Shown piece after piece: positions 10,880 through 20,734 of a DNA stretch of 64,000 nt (positions are counted from its first letter, which is position 1; each line of letters starts with the position of its first letter). The position numbers were made by a program, and so were the translations under genes. The DNA comes from Symsagittifera roscoffensis (lineage: Eukaryota; Xenacoelomorpha; Acoela; Convolutidae): the NCBI RefSeq assembly GCF_963678635.1, contig NC_087066.1, positions 52,218,312 to 52,282,311 on the forward strand. Direction: 5' to 3'. Under the pieces are notes generated by a model that saw nothing but the letters and a program-made list of their open reading frames with translations, searched no databases and was not told where the DNA came from.

Positions 10880-11060
10880 GTACGTTAATTGAAAAACGAG
10901 ACCGGACTTCTGGTATCGATAGTAGAATAAAAGAAACTAGAACCTGATCAAAGTTCGACACTGAGACCCCTTGGCTTCCCCGCAGCTGACGTTATCACTC
11001 AATAATATTAATTTGGACTGTTGTTTCAAGCTGGAAAACTCCATGTTCACTGTCATCTTC
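10880..11060 (-). pseudogene. Gypsy aspartic protease, active site changed
   Basis: A minus-strand fragment reads STIDTRSPVSFFN near 10930-10890, aligning with the IDTGSPVSFIN pattern of gypsy proteases. The catalytic DTG is now DTR. A preceding fragment ending FQLETTVQINIIE runs into a stop. The position between zinc knuckle and RT fits. Confidence 0.75.
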
Positions 11061-11138
11061 AAAAACAATAAAGCCACAGTCTAACGCGGGACTGATCGTT
11101 TCCTCCTCCTCACGAACTAAATTCACTTTCCGTTTCGA

Positions 11139-11270
11139 TTATTTGCAACAATTCGCAAAATGACCACGCTTTCTGCAGAGCTTGTAAGTAACCTCTCTCG
11201 CCGGACACGACTTACTGTGATCCGGAGTGAAAGGATTGCAACAAAAACAACAGGGTTTGCTGCCTTGCTT
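11139..11270 (-). pseudogene. Gypsy gag zinc-knuckle region
   Basis: The minus frame gives KQGSKPCCFCCNPFTPDHSK, then SCPARE and YKLCRKRGHFANCCK before a stop. Two CCHC-type knuckles are visible. The first cysteine of the second knuckle has become tyrosine. This is the nucleocapsid end of gag. Confidence 0.8.
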
Positions 11271-11513
11271 TTGATCATTTGATTGTTTATGTGGGCCAAC
11301 ACGCTAGTCAAAATTACATCTAGTGGATTGAAGTGAGAAGGTCAGCTCCTGCTTGACTTTGATGACGCCCAAATTTTGATTGTGAGGCAAAATCTTTTAG
11401 AATTGTTCGGACGTGTTCGCTCCCTTTTCACATTCCAGAGCAAAATTTATAGTGCCATCACACATCCGCCTTAGCTTTGATACGCTGCTTCTGTATGTCC
11501 AAATCTCTTATTC

Positions 11514-11713
11514 NNNNNNNNNNNNNNNNNNNNNNNNNNNNNNNNNNNNNNNNNNNNNNNNNNNNNNNNNNNNNNNNNNNNNNNNNNNNNNNNNNNNNNN
11601 NNNNNNNNNNNNNNNNNNNNNNNNNNNNNNNNNNNNNNNNNNNNNNNNNNNNNNNNNNNNNNNNNNNNNNNNNNNNNNNNNNNNNNNNNNNNNNNNNNNN
11701 NNNNNNNNNNNNN
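11514..11713. other. Scaffold gap, 200 N
   Basis: Exactly 200 N. Any frame that crosses it is an artefact. It falls in or near the gag end of the gypsy-type element. Confidence 1.
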
Positions 11714-13370
11714 CATAACAAAAAATCCAATGCGAGACTTAACGGTGTATTCTGTGAATTATTAGCGGATTCTGCAACAAGAATCCGTAACAAATGTGGT
11801 TTTCCCTTACTTTTTTTTGCTGTTTTGGATAACATGAACAAATAGCTAAACTACCTTATGGCTCAAAGTTGCTCCAAAACTTTGCGGAATCCGGAACAGT
11901 TCGTGAAACCTACAAAAAAACGTGATTCGTTTTTTAATTACATTTTCGCGGACTCCGCTAAAATTTTGCGGAACCCCAAACAGTTTGCTTTCTTCGCACG
12001 TTCCGGAATCTGCAACAAAATTAATGTGCGACAAAGTATACGTTACAAGTTTCTGTGCGCGGAATTCAAGGAAGTGTTGTAAGTGGAATCCACTTGCATT
12101 TTGGAGCAAGTATAACGACCTGTCTTTAGTTTTCAGTGAACAACGGATACCAAGTTGCGCGCCTATTCAGTGCACAGTTTGTTTTCGTCATGTGGGTATT
12201 AAAATTTTTTAAATTCTACTTGAAACATTTTGCTGCGTTGAAATAAGTGTTAGTGAATAACTTACCTACATTTTTCATCTGAGAGTATGCAAATATCCAA
12301 TTCGGCCAATTGGGAATAAGTTCTAAAATTTAATCAAAGGGTAGCATAGACAGTTTTTTGTTTCGACTTAGAAAACATTGAAGTTTGAACTGAGGCATTA
12401 TTACAGAATCAAGTAATGTGTTATTGTAGTTAAAATTTTCACAGATCTTACATGACATTGCTTTTCTTTCATGACAAAACTCACAACCCATAAAACAATT
12501 TTTAAAAGTTTCGAAACTGACATTTTTTTCTAAAATCTGCTAAGTAAATGTAAGCTTTGAGTTAGAAGCTGTGTTTTTTACTGTGTCACATATCAAACTC
12601 TCGTATTGGAAAAGAAATTTTGATAGATTGTGACATTTAAATTATCTTGATTTCCAAAGGGAGATATGCAAGCGACGGGGCAGCTCAGTAATTGACTCTC
12701 TTCAATCTTCTTAAATTACTGGCTAGAGTGAAAAGGGTGTTCTGTTATCTAAAAGTTGACTGCAGAAGCTGGAAAAACTAAGGAACTAAAAATCACAAAA
12801 AAATATGGACTTTGGTAGCCATCTGGTAACAAAACTTGGTAACAAGACTGGTAAATTGGAAACGAAACTGACCAATTGAACAATCTCCCCCTCAATAGAC
12901 CTAGTGAGCAATCTCCTTCTTAGAGTTAAATTGTAAACTCAAGCAGTAAGGCCTGCATGTGCTATCCTCAAATCTGATTAGCTGAAAATAATTTATTTTA
13001 ATCAAGTGATGAAGTGAACAATATCCCCCCAAAATTGATTTAGGGCGGAGGTTGTTCACGTTATTTGTCCTATTCATGGAAACAAATTTGCCAAAGAAAT
13101 CTTGTAAAATTGCTAGGGGTGTTGTTCATCAAAAGTGCATATAGCAAATATTTAAGCCGAGGAGGAAAACGATGATACTCTGCTGGAGTTGAATGCCAAT
13201 AAGGAATATTGGCAACTAAACGGGTTGGAAAATCAATGTTACTCTAAATATGTATCAGTAGAAAATTAGATCTCACCAATACAGCAGCCAGCACAATTTT
13301 TTTCAGAGTTTCATGAATCACATTGAAAAGATTTGCTCTTTTGTGTGAGTTTTGCTGAAAAAATATCCAG
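11714..13370. other. Gene-free stretch with GCGGAATC-type repeats
   Basis: No gene recognised. Between 11760 and 12020 words such as GCGGATTCTGCAACAAGAATCC, GCGGAATCCGG and GCGGACTCCGC recur on both strands, suggesting a decayed palindromic repeat. Related words occur near 45320-45440. Another small hairpin, GTGAACAATATCCCCCC with GGCGGAGGTTGTTCAC, lies at 13016-13062, next to an ATCTGATTAGCTGAAAAT word. Confidence 0.4.
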
Positions 13371-13375
13371 TTAAA

Positions 13376-13703
13376 CAGGGGCGGATCTAAGATTTTCTCG
13401 AGGAGGACAATTTTCAAAAAAAAAAATTAGATAAATTTAGAAAAAAAAGTAGAAAAAAGTAGAAACTTTTTTATAGGTCGATCAAATTGATCAATATTTA
13501 GAAAAATCAGGCCAAAAAATGCGTTTTAGAATTTTTTGACCAAAAAAATGGAGTTTTTTTTGGCGCGCGCTCCTTTTTCAAATTTAGTATATATTGGTGC
13601 CAAAGGCGCCTTTAGAAACTTTATAGGGTGGGTCAGCCAGCCAAAAATGGATATCTCGAAATAGTATAAAGGGGGACCTTTGGGCCGGCAGATGGTTAAA
13701 CCC
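13376..13703 (+). mobile_element. hAT-like miniature element, 3' truncated
   Basis: It starts with CAGGGGCGGATCTAAG and follows the family through ATAGGTCGATCAAATTGAT, GGCGCGCGCTCC and GGTGCCAAAGGCGCC to GGGCCGGCAGATGG. There it stops and a GTTAAC fold-back begins, so the right terminus was lost, probably by that insertion. Confidence 0.75.
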
Positions 13704-13707
13704 CATG

Positions 13708-13835
13708 GAACAAGTTAACATCCTACCTCCACCGCCCCCCCCCCCTCCCCAACCCGTTTGGGGGGGGGGGGGATGATGTTAACTTGGTTCTAAGTCAGAA
13801 ACTTTCAGCCAATCAGAATCGAGCATTTTACATGC
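13708..13835. repeat. Fold-back element with GTTAACATCC palindrome
   Basis: CAAGTTAACATCC on the left and GGATGATGTTAACTTGG on the right flank C-runs and G-runs (13711-13788). The right flank carries TTTCAGCCAATCAGAATCG and ACATGCAGCTCTTAGCAAA, the reverse complement of the flank of the copy near 4.1 kb. Confidence 0.7.
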
Positions 13836-14243
13836 AGCTCTTAGCAAACTCAATGCGGGGGGGTCTATCTCTTAAAGAAAAAAAATTCCACCAAATATCA
13901 ACCTTGAAATATTCAACAGACTTTATCAGCAGTCAATATTCTATTCTGATTTGTCAAATACAATAATCGATAACGCATTTACCATGCAAGGCAAATCAAA
14001 AAGCTGTAAGGATTATACCTTTGCTTAATCCTTCTTTCAATATCCGTCAATAAAGAACGGTAATAAAAACGGCAACCCCAAATCAACTGCACGGATAATG
14101 AAAAAATTTTAAGGACTTCAATTGGATGCGGAGCTACAAGCAGAATTGTTTAAGGGTCCAAGAGCAGAAAAACTGAAAAAAATTCACTTGAAACAGCTAA
14201 TCGGTAAATTAGGTTTAAGAACTGTGAATGTTACCCAAGAAAC
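13836..14243. other. Gene-free stretch
   Basis: No gene recognised. A 60-codon frame beginning near 14122 runs into the following miniature element and has no known domain. Confidence 0.4.
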
Positions 14244-14673
14244 CAGGCGTGAATTTAGAGGGGGGGGGGGGGGGCGCCGGACGCCTCCTCCCTTACGGAT
14301 TTGACCCCCTGCCGACCCAAAGAATCCCCCTTTGGTACTTTTAAGAAATCCAGTTTTGGCCGACCAACCCTAACATTTTTCTAAAGGCGCCTTCGGTACC
14401 AATATCTACTAATTTTGAGGGGAGAGCGCGCGCCGAAAAAACGCGATTTTTTGGTCAAAATTTTCCAAAAAGTGCCTAAAAATGCCCCCTTTTTGGACTG
14501 TTTTTCAAAATTTTGGCTGCGGCGCAAAAAATTTGGCCAAAACAGGGACTAAACCGATTTAGGGAGAGCTCGAAAATCAATTCGGTCGACCTGAAAAAAA
14601 TGTAGACAAATTTTTCGAAAAGTTTTTGAAAATCCGCCCCCCCCCCCTCGAGAAAATCCTAGATCCGCCCCTG
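14244..14673 (-). mobile_element. hAT-like miniature element with perfect 8-bp duplication
   Basis: A 430-bp reverse-sense copy. The left end is CAGGCGTGAATTTAGAG and the right end is GATTTT/ATCCTAGATCCGCCCCTG. It is flanked on both sides by CAAGAAAC (14236-14243 and 14674-14681). An 8-bp duplication together with CAGGGGCGG-type ends is the hallmark of hAT transposons. There is no transposase frame, so it is non-autonomous. Confidence 0.88.
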
Positions 14674-14736
14674 CAAGAAACGGATATATTTTGCATAAAA
14701 TGAATAAATTACTCAAGTTTTTTTGATAATTCATTT

Positions 14737-14992
14737 GGATCATGTTAACTATTTCCCGCCTATGGTACCTTGTAAAGAATCTCCCCCCTATAAAAACACA
14801 TTTCATTTATGCTCAACTGGATTGGTTTTGTATTTCTCAGAAAAGTGTTCTGTCGCATTCCTGTTGGTTGACGTTATTTCAATTCGCATTCGTATTGGTT
14901 GACGATATTTCAATAAATTTCATCCAAACCTTGTTAACCATTTCCTTCTCCCCCCCTATTGCAATAAGGGGGGGAATAGTTAACATTATCCG
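14737..14992. repeat. Fold-back element with GGAT..GTTAACTATTTCCC ends
   Basis: Left end GGATCATGTTAACTATTTCC, right end GGGAATAGTTAACATTATCC, in inverted order. The interior has two GTTGGTTGACGWTATTTCAA echoes. This family is also found in the lectin gene's last exon. Confidence 0.65.
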
Positions 14993-15690
14993 AAAATTTG
15001 ATAGAATTAAAAATGTTCATTTAAAATAAAATATTCAGTTTTTTTTGTAGTAATAAAAACTCGGGTCTTATGCACAAAACGGCCCAAAATAAGTATTTCT
15101 GTTTCTTGATCTTAAGTCAATATCTGGTTGAATTTGATTGGTTCATTAGCCAATCAAATGCAAACAAAATTGTCCGGCATTTCAATTAAAATTTAAAGCA
15201 GATAAAATTATTGGCCGAAATGACCAGAACGAAAGAAATTTTTTTGCGTTGAAGCCATTTTACTGCATTTTTTCTTTGGGTATATTAACACAAAAAACAT
15301 GAAATTAGCTTTTAAAACTTTTTCTGTCTCTTCTGACCCTTTCTGCTGCTCTTAGACTGGATAAAAATCAATTCGGATAAAAATCGAAATCAACATAATT
15401 TTGTGGCATCAAGTTGCATTAGCTGTCTGCTTTTTAGATCGCATTAAAAATTATTTCAAAAAATTAGATGAGCCGAAACATCACCGATGGAAAAACAATG
15501 ATTGAGTGTGGGATTAAGTGTTTTAAAACTAGACAAATTAGTTTTTGAAAAAGACAATTTCTTTTTTTTGAAAGTTTGATTGCCATTCTCGACTCTGATT
15601 GGTTGAAACTATTATCTGCAAAGGGAATTTCAGCGTTTACAACCGAAACAGAATCTCAATTAACAACTTGATTACTTGGGCCGTGGAGTG
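14993..15690. other. Gene-free stretch with repeat fragments
   Basis: No gene. A segment near 15165-15225 (CATTTCAATTAAAATTTAAA, then GCAGATAAAATTATTGGCCG) resembles the insert at 17260-17305 in the large inverted repeat. An ACTCTGATTGGTTGAAAC word lies at 15588. Confidence 0.45.
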
Positions 15691-15692
15691 CA

Positions 15693-15908
15693 GCCAGTAT
15701 TTAGACAGCCGCGTATTCATACTGGTCACAGTGGTCAGTATTTAGACAAATACTGTATGAACCAATCAGAATCGAGAAAAAACATGAATAATCCAAAATA
15801 AATAATAATTATTTAATAATTTCTTCTTTGTCTCGATTCTGATTGGTTGGAACACTATTTGTCTAAATACTGACCAGTCTGAATACGCGGTTGTCTAAAT
15901 ACTGACAT
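15693..15908. repeat. Fold-back element with TATTTAGACA arms
   Basis: CAGTATTTAGACAGCCGCG and GTCAGTATTTAGACAAATA on the left recur in reverse complement as TATTTGTCTAAATACTGAC and CGCGGTTGTCTAAATACTG on the right. Inside, AACCAATCAGAATCGAG pairs with CTCGATTCTGATTGGTT around an AT-rich loop. Confidence 0.8.
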
Positions 15909-16260
15909 GTAACCTTGGGCCGTATACCAGAAAAGTCCCATTTCTAACTGCAGCGAAACTTTTGGCCATAAATATAGCAGAAAACTTGGTCAAATGTTGC
16001 CTTTTTCCACTCTCTCAGCGCATAAATTTTAAAAGTTATGAATTACCACCAATGAATTGTTGCTGTTGTTTTTCTAAATTAATTTTTGGTTAATAAGCTT
16101 CTGGTTCTGGCGGGCTACAATGCTTTTATATCAGCTTACGGGAAAAATGTCAGCTAATTGGGCTACATGAATTAAACTGTTATTTCTGTTAAACTGTTTT
16201 TAAACGGCCCTTAAAAAATTATTTTTTAAACTTTTAAATATACTAAACGATCAAAATCAA
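15909..16260. other. Gene-free stretch
   Basis: AT-rich, no gene or assigned repeat seen. Confidence 0.4.
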
Positions 16261-16262
16261 CT

Positions 16263-16450
16263 GGGACCAAGTTAACATTCTCTCCCTAAACACGTTTAGG
16301 GGGGAGGATGTTAACTTGTTTCTAAGTTGTGAATTTTCAGAATCGAGCAGTTTACATGCAGCGCTTAGCAAACTTAAGCCAAATGAAGCGCTGGGGTGGA
16401 GGACCTTAACTTGGTCTATTGGCGGGGGGGGGGATGTTAACTTGATCGAT
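16263..16450. repeat. Fold-back element with GTTAACATTC palindrome
   Basis: ACCAAGTTAACATTCTCTCC pairs with GGGAGGATGTTAACTTG (16265-16318). The flank repeats GAATCGAGCAGTTTACATGC, and a second half-palindrome (GGGGATGTTAACTTGATC) follows at 16432. The 96-codon frame that starts here is entirely repeat-derived. Confidence 0.7.
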
Positions 16451-16680
16451 CAACTGTTTTATATCTTGTGCCGAAGTTTACGCGATTTGTCCAATTTAAG
16501 CCCATCAAATGTAAACAACACAGTCAGGCAGTCAGATCAACATTTCCAGCAGATAAAGATGTTAGTCGAGAGCTCCCGAAAAAATGAAATTCTAAAAAAC
16601 ACTTAAATTAGTTTCGAGACACTTGGGAAACTTTGAACAGACAACGTAAGTTTAGTAAAATGGGCTTGAAAGTTAAACGG

Positions 16681-17706
16681 ACAGTACAACACTGCCAAAC
16701 TACAACAGTGCCAAAATAAAAATTAGTTCAATAGTGCCGAAAGTGAAAACTTTGCTCAACATTGCCGATAATTTGAACCGTTTTTCAACAAATTAAGTTC
16801 GGCAATCAAAAACTAAACGGTGAAAGTTTACAATTTTAAGTGCCACTTTAAGAATTTGAGCGAGAAAGTTTGCAATTTAGACATTTTTGGTCCAAAGTAA
16901 TTGTTTAATTTGCAGTTGCAGACATTTTGGCGCAAAAATTGGAGTGATTTTTTTTATTAGCTTCAGTAATTTCTCGCTCTTTAGAAAATGTCAGAAAATT
17001 CGTTTTATTATTCTGACTTTAGTTCAAGATATGTGAAAATTATGATTCCTGGCCGCTAAACTTTAGTTCAAGAGATGTGAAAATTATGATTTTTGGCCGC
17101 TTAGTGATTATGACCGGGGGCGTTCAACACTTCGGCACTGTTGAACGCCCCGGTCGTATGCACTAAGCGGCCAAAAATAATAATTTTCACATCTCTTGAA
17201 CAAAAGTTTATGTGATTGAATCTGATTGGCTAATTATCCAACCATGTTCAAACGACATTTTACGCCATTTCAATTCAAAATTCAAGTGGATAAAATCGTT
17301 AGCCGAAATGATAAAAAAATTTAAAGTTTTGTTTGGGGGGCATTCAACAGTGCCGAAAAAGGCGGGAAAACTTCAGAATAAATGAAACGCTTTTTCTAAC
17401 ATTTTTCAAAGAGCGGGAAATTTCTGACACTAATTAACAAAGAAAATCACTCCAAATTTTGCGCCAAAATGTCTGCAACTGCAAATTAAACAATTAATTT
17501 GGCACGAAAATGTCTAAATCGCAAATTCTATTGCTCAAAATCTTAGAGTGGCACTTAAGATTGTACACATTCGCCGTTTAATTTATGATTGCCGCACTCA
17601 ATAGTTTAAAATTTGTTCAAATTTTTGGCACTGTTGAACAAAGTTTTCATTTTCGGAACTGTTGAATTAATTTTTTTCCAGCATTGTTGTACTTCGGCAC
17701 TGTCGT
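16681..17706. repeat. Large (~1 kb) inverted repeat with TGCCGAA / GTTGAAC words
   Basis: The two halves are reverse complements over most of their length. ACAACACTGCCAAACTACAA at the start is mirrored by CATTGTTGTACTTCGGCAC at the end, and AATTTGCAGTTGCAGACATT by AATGTCTGCAACTGCAAATT. The centre is a near-perfect palindrome, GGGGCGTTCAAC / GTTGAACGCCCC (17115-17152). The right half carries an extra ~115-bp insert at 17216-17330 with an ATCTGATTGGCTAA word. No transposase frame. Confidence 0.85.
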
Positions 17707-17707
17707 A

Positions 17708-18717
17708 CCCGCACTGATAAAAATGGTTTCGGATCGATTTAAATTGATTTTCAATCGATTTTAAATCAATTCAAATCGATATAATATGTACATTTTACGA
17801 AATTAAATGGATTTTAAATCAATTTAAATCGATTTTTTTGAAAATTTCAAATCGATTTAAGTGTCTAAAGAATCGATTTAAATCGATTTGGATGAATTTT
17901 CAGACCCACTAAAATCAATTTTTTCGCTAACAAGGCGAAAAGACATGCCCTTTAAAAAAATAATAATTTTTTTATTCTCGATTTTTAAATATAAACACTC
18001 GTGCCAGATGTTATATAATTCTATAAATGATCCACATAAACCAGATTTTAAGCTCGAAAATAAGCAATGAATTTATAAAAAAAATATTGTAAATTCTATG
18101 TTACAAACAAGAAAAGGGTCATAATAATTGAAAATTTGATGCCATTCTTATGCAATTAAATCAAAGATAATTATGAAGATAAATCAGATTTAGGGCAAAA
18201 CTTATAAAGCGAATCAAGAAAAGGGTCAATATAGATCAGTTTTTAAACCCAATATATGCAAGAAAATCATAGAATTTTAGCGATATTTTGGTCTTTTTAA
18301 TTGGTCTTTTTTATGCTACAATACGCTATGGATGTGATATGAAAAATGATTAGCATTGAATAAATGCAATAAAAATTCAAAGTTGATAAGTCTCGAATAA
18401 AAAAAATCAATTCAAATCAATTTAAATCCGTTTTAATCCCCTTAGAAATAAAAAAAATCAGACTGGAAAAAATGCATTTCATTTGATTTAAAATCGATTT
18501 GGATCAATTTTTTTAGCTGGGATTTAGATCAATTTAAATCGATTTTAAATCGATTCAAATCAATCTTCATCTTTTTATTTATCCTTCTTACTTTTTTCAG
18601 ACTAAAATCGATCTTAATTTAATCATCGTACTTTTTTCATACTAAAATCGATCTACATTTAATCAACGTACTTTTTTCAAATTCAAATCGATCCTAATCC
18701 ATTTTTGTCAGTGCGGG
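17708..18717. mobile_element. TA-flanked TIR element filled with ATCGAT-type words
   Basis: Left end CCCGCACTGATAAAAATGG, right end its complement CCATTTTTGTCAGTGCGGG. The similarity continues ~20 bp further inward. Both ends abut TA. The interior (1010 bp) is largely degenerate AAATCGATTTAAATCGATTT blocks at 17730-17895 and 18400-18690 with an AT-rich middle. It has no transposase frame. It sits at the right end of the large inverted repeat, apparently inserted there. Confidence 0.75.
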
Positions 18718-19020
18718 TACTGCCCCATACGACTTAATTGATGTTCAACTGTTTTTTTGGGCTAAATATGAACTAAACTGTTGTCGTTCGAGTGAAACCC
18801 AACATGAAACTATTAGAATTGATGAAACTTACATCACACTACTTGAATCTGATTGGTTGGAATTGAACAACGCAAAAGTAACTAACAGATCATTTCACGT
18901 TTTGGTAACAGAAAGATTCATAAGTCGGTTGAATCAAAGTTAACGCAATTTCAATCTCAAAATCCGATTTGACTAATGATTCTACCGAAACGGTTAACCG
19001 ATATTGATATTAGTTTCCGG
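18718..19020. other. Gene-free stretch
   Basis: No gene. It holds the displaced tail of the large inverted repeat (TGCCCCATACGAC) and a GAATCTGATTGGTTGGAAT word near 18846. Confidence 0.4.
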
Positions 19021-19021
19021 C

Positions 19022-19230
19022 CTTTGGATCTACTTAACAATTGACCCCTTCCCTTTTTTAAGAAAAGGGGGGGCAATTGTTAAGTAGATTAAAATAACGC
19101 ATTTTCGACCAATCAGAATGCAGCAAAATTATAATGCTCAAAAGAAAGCTCAGTGCTAATTTACTGCTTTTATTATTAGGGGGCAATTCTTAAGTAGATG
19201 CCAAAGGGAGGGCGATTGTTAAGTAGATCC
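19022..19230. repeat. Fold-back element with CTACTTAACAATTG arms
   Basis: ATCTACTTAACAATTGACCC pairs with GGGCAATTGTTAAGTAGAT (19028-19090), and further copies of GGCGATTGTTAAGTAGATCC lie at 19209 and nearby. A GACCAATCAGAATGCAG word is inside. Confidence 0.75.
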
Positions 19231-19234
19231 ACTC

Positions 19235-19470
19235 ATGATTCTACCGATATTGATATTCGTTTTCGACTTTTTGAGTAGAAAGATGTCCGTGTTTTTCTAT
19301 TTGAGTCAAGTCATGTCCGTTTTCGACTTTGCTCGGCTTGAACAGACAGTGCTCGACTTTTTCCGATTTTTCTCGCCTTTGCTCGATTTAGTTCGAACTT
19401 CAAGGAAATTGCTCGACTATGTTTACTTTTACTGGACTTGTTTGGCCCATTATTCGACAGTGTTCGACTC
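19235..19470. repeat. Degenerate TTCGAC/CTCGACTTT repeat region
   Basis: TCCGTTTTCGACTTT, GTGCTCGACTTTTTCCGA, GCTCGATTTAGTTCGAAC and TTGCTCGACTATGTTTAC recur without strict periodicity, leading into the ordered minisatellite. The open frame over it is a consequence of the repeats. Confidence 0.5.
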
Positions 19471-19612
19471 ATGATTCGACCCTGTCTGTTCGGCCCATGA
19501 TTCGACCCTGTTTGTACGGACCATGATTCGACCCTGTCTGTTCGGCCCATGATTCGACCCTGTCTGTTCGGCGCATGATTCGACCCTGTCTGTTCGACCC
19601 ATAATTCGACCT
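19471..19612. repeat. 26-bp minisatellite, five units
   Basis: The unit ATGATTCGACCCTGTCTGTT + CGGCCC is repeated five times in tandem with one or two changes per unit, followed by a partial unit. On the minus strand the period (26, not a multiple of 3) cycles the reading frame. Confidence 0.9.
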
Positions 19613-20399
19613 ATTAAACGTCTTTTCCGACTAAAGCCTTCGTTCGACCGTCTTAAATCGCAACGAAAATCGGACCTCTTTCATTCGTCAAACACATTCA
19701 GCCCCCGAAGCTGTTTACAACCCTATTTGAGAAAGCTTGGCTAGACTTTCAGCTTTTCTTTCAAATTTCACAAAATCAATTCTTTTCTCCCTCAAAATAC
19801 ATTTCCCAGGTACCTTATGTTGGCAAGCATTGCATTGATTTAGAAAAAGGGGGCAGAATAAGATCCCACTAAATACAGAGGTACATCCATTACCAGCTTA
19901 TGTTGTTGAAAGGTGAAAACATTCTGATAAGCGCTTCACCGATATAAAAATTTATTTTTTCGTCCATCCATGTTGTATATACTAAGATTGTATAATCTAT
20001 AATTTCACTAATTTGTAGAGTTAAAAATCATAAAAATCATCATTATTTTTAAAAAATAATCAGTGCAGCTGGAATTATTTGGTCTGCTGATGCATTCGAT
20101 TCTTTGAACTATGGTGTATTACTGAATACATTAATTTTTAAAGATTATGATAGTATAAACTCAAAATTAAAGCACAAACGCTTCAATAATTAGCAAGAGC
20201 GGTAAATCTACTTTGGTACAAGTATGATAGTTCGGTCCCAAAAATTTAGATGGCCCCTGAAGAAACTTTTTAGGCCTTGAAATCTTCAAAAAAACATGGT
20301 TCGCATTTGTTTACTTGTGTTTTTGAAGATTTCGCAAGAAATGCGGGACCCATTTTTCATACTTGCTTTTTCAGGGACCTAACTATCACAAAAACTGCC
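19613..20399. other. Gene-free stretch
   Basis: AT-rich, no exon, RNA gene or clear repeat recognised. Confidence 0.4.
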
Positions 20400-20535
20400 T
20401 TGAGTCGCAAAAAAGAGCTTCGCTCAACAAAATAACACAGTCTGGAATGTGGGGAGATAATACAAATGGACTATCATCGACAGGACTGTTAAAGGCCTAC
20501 TGATAGATCCACTGCGATTCGCAGGAACTACAATT
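20400..20535 (+). mobile_element. SINE tail, second copy of the 30-kb family
   Basis: The order of words AAAAAGAGCTTCGCTC, CAGTCTGGAA, GACAGGAC and CTGCGATTCGCAG matches 30152-30265 in the same orientation. The tRNA-like head is missing here. Confidence 0.6.
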
Positions 20536-20734
20536 ATTAATTACTTGTACCTCTATTTTTCTGATTCTATGTAAAAAATATGAAGCAATAAGTATCACAC
20601 TGTAACTTAGTCCATCAAGCAGACAGTTATTCGGTTCGCATTGAATCGTTTGAAGCTCAACGTTTTGATGGATGAAATATGTACAAACCGAAATTCATTG
20701 TTTTCAGCAATTCAATTGATGAAAGTTAAAACCA

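Larger units (their letters stand above)
6082..11480 (-). mobile_element. Ty3/gypsy-type LTR retrotransposon, decayed
   Basis: Reading down the minus strand the order is gag zinc knuckle, protease, reverse transcriptase, RNase H, a long linker, integrase and a serine/proline-rich pol tail. This is the Ty3/gypsy order (RT-RNase H before integrase). Every domain is broken by frameshifts, stops or active-site changes, so the element cannot be autonomous. LTRs were not recognised. The upstream gag probably enters or crosses the gap at 11514. Individual domains are listed separately. Confidence 0.9.

Noticed and set aside
11413-11845. Frames of 81-127 codons through the N run
   Set aside because: They consist mostly of unknown residues across a scaffold gap and carry no information.
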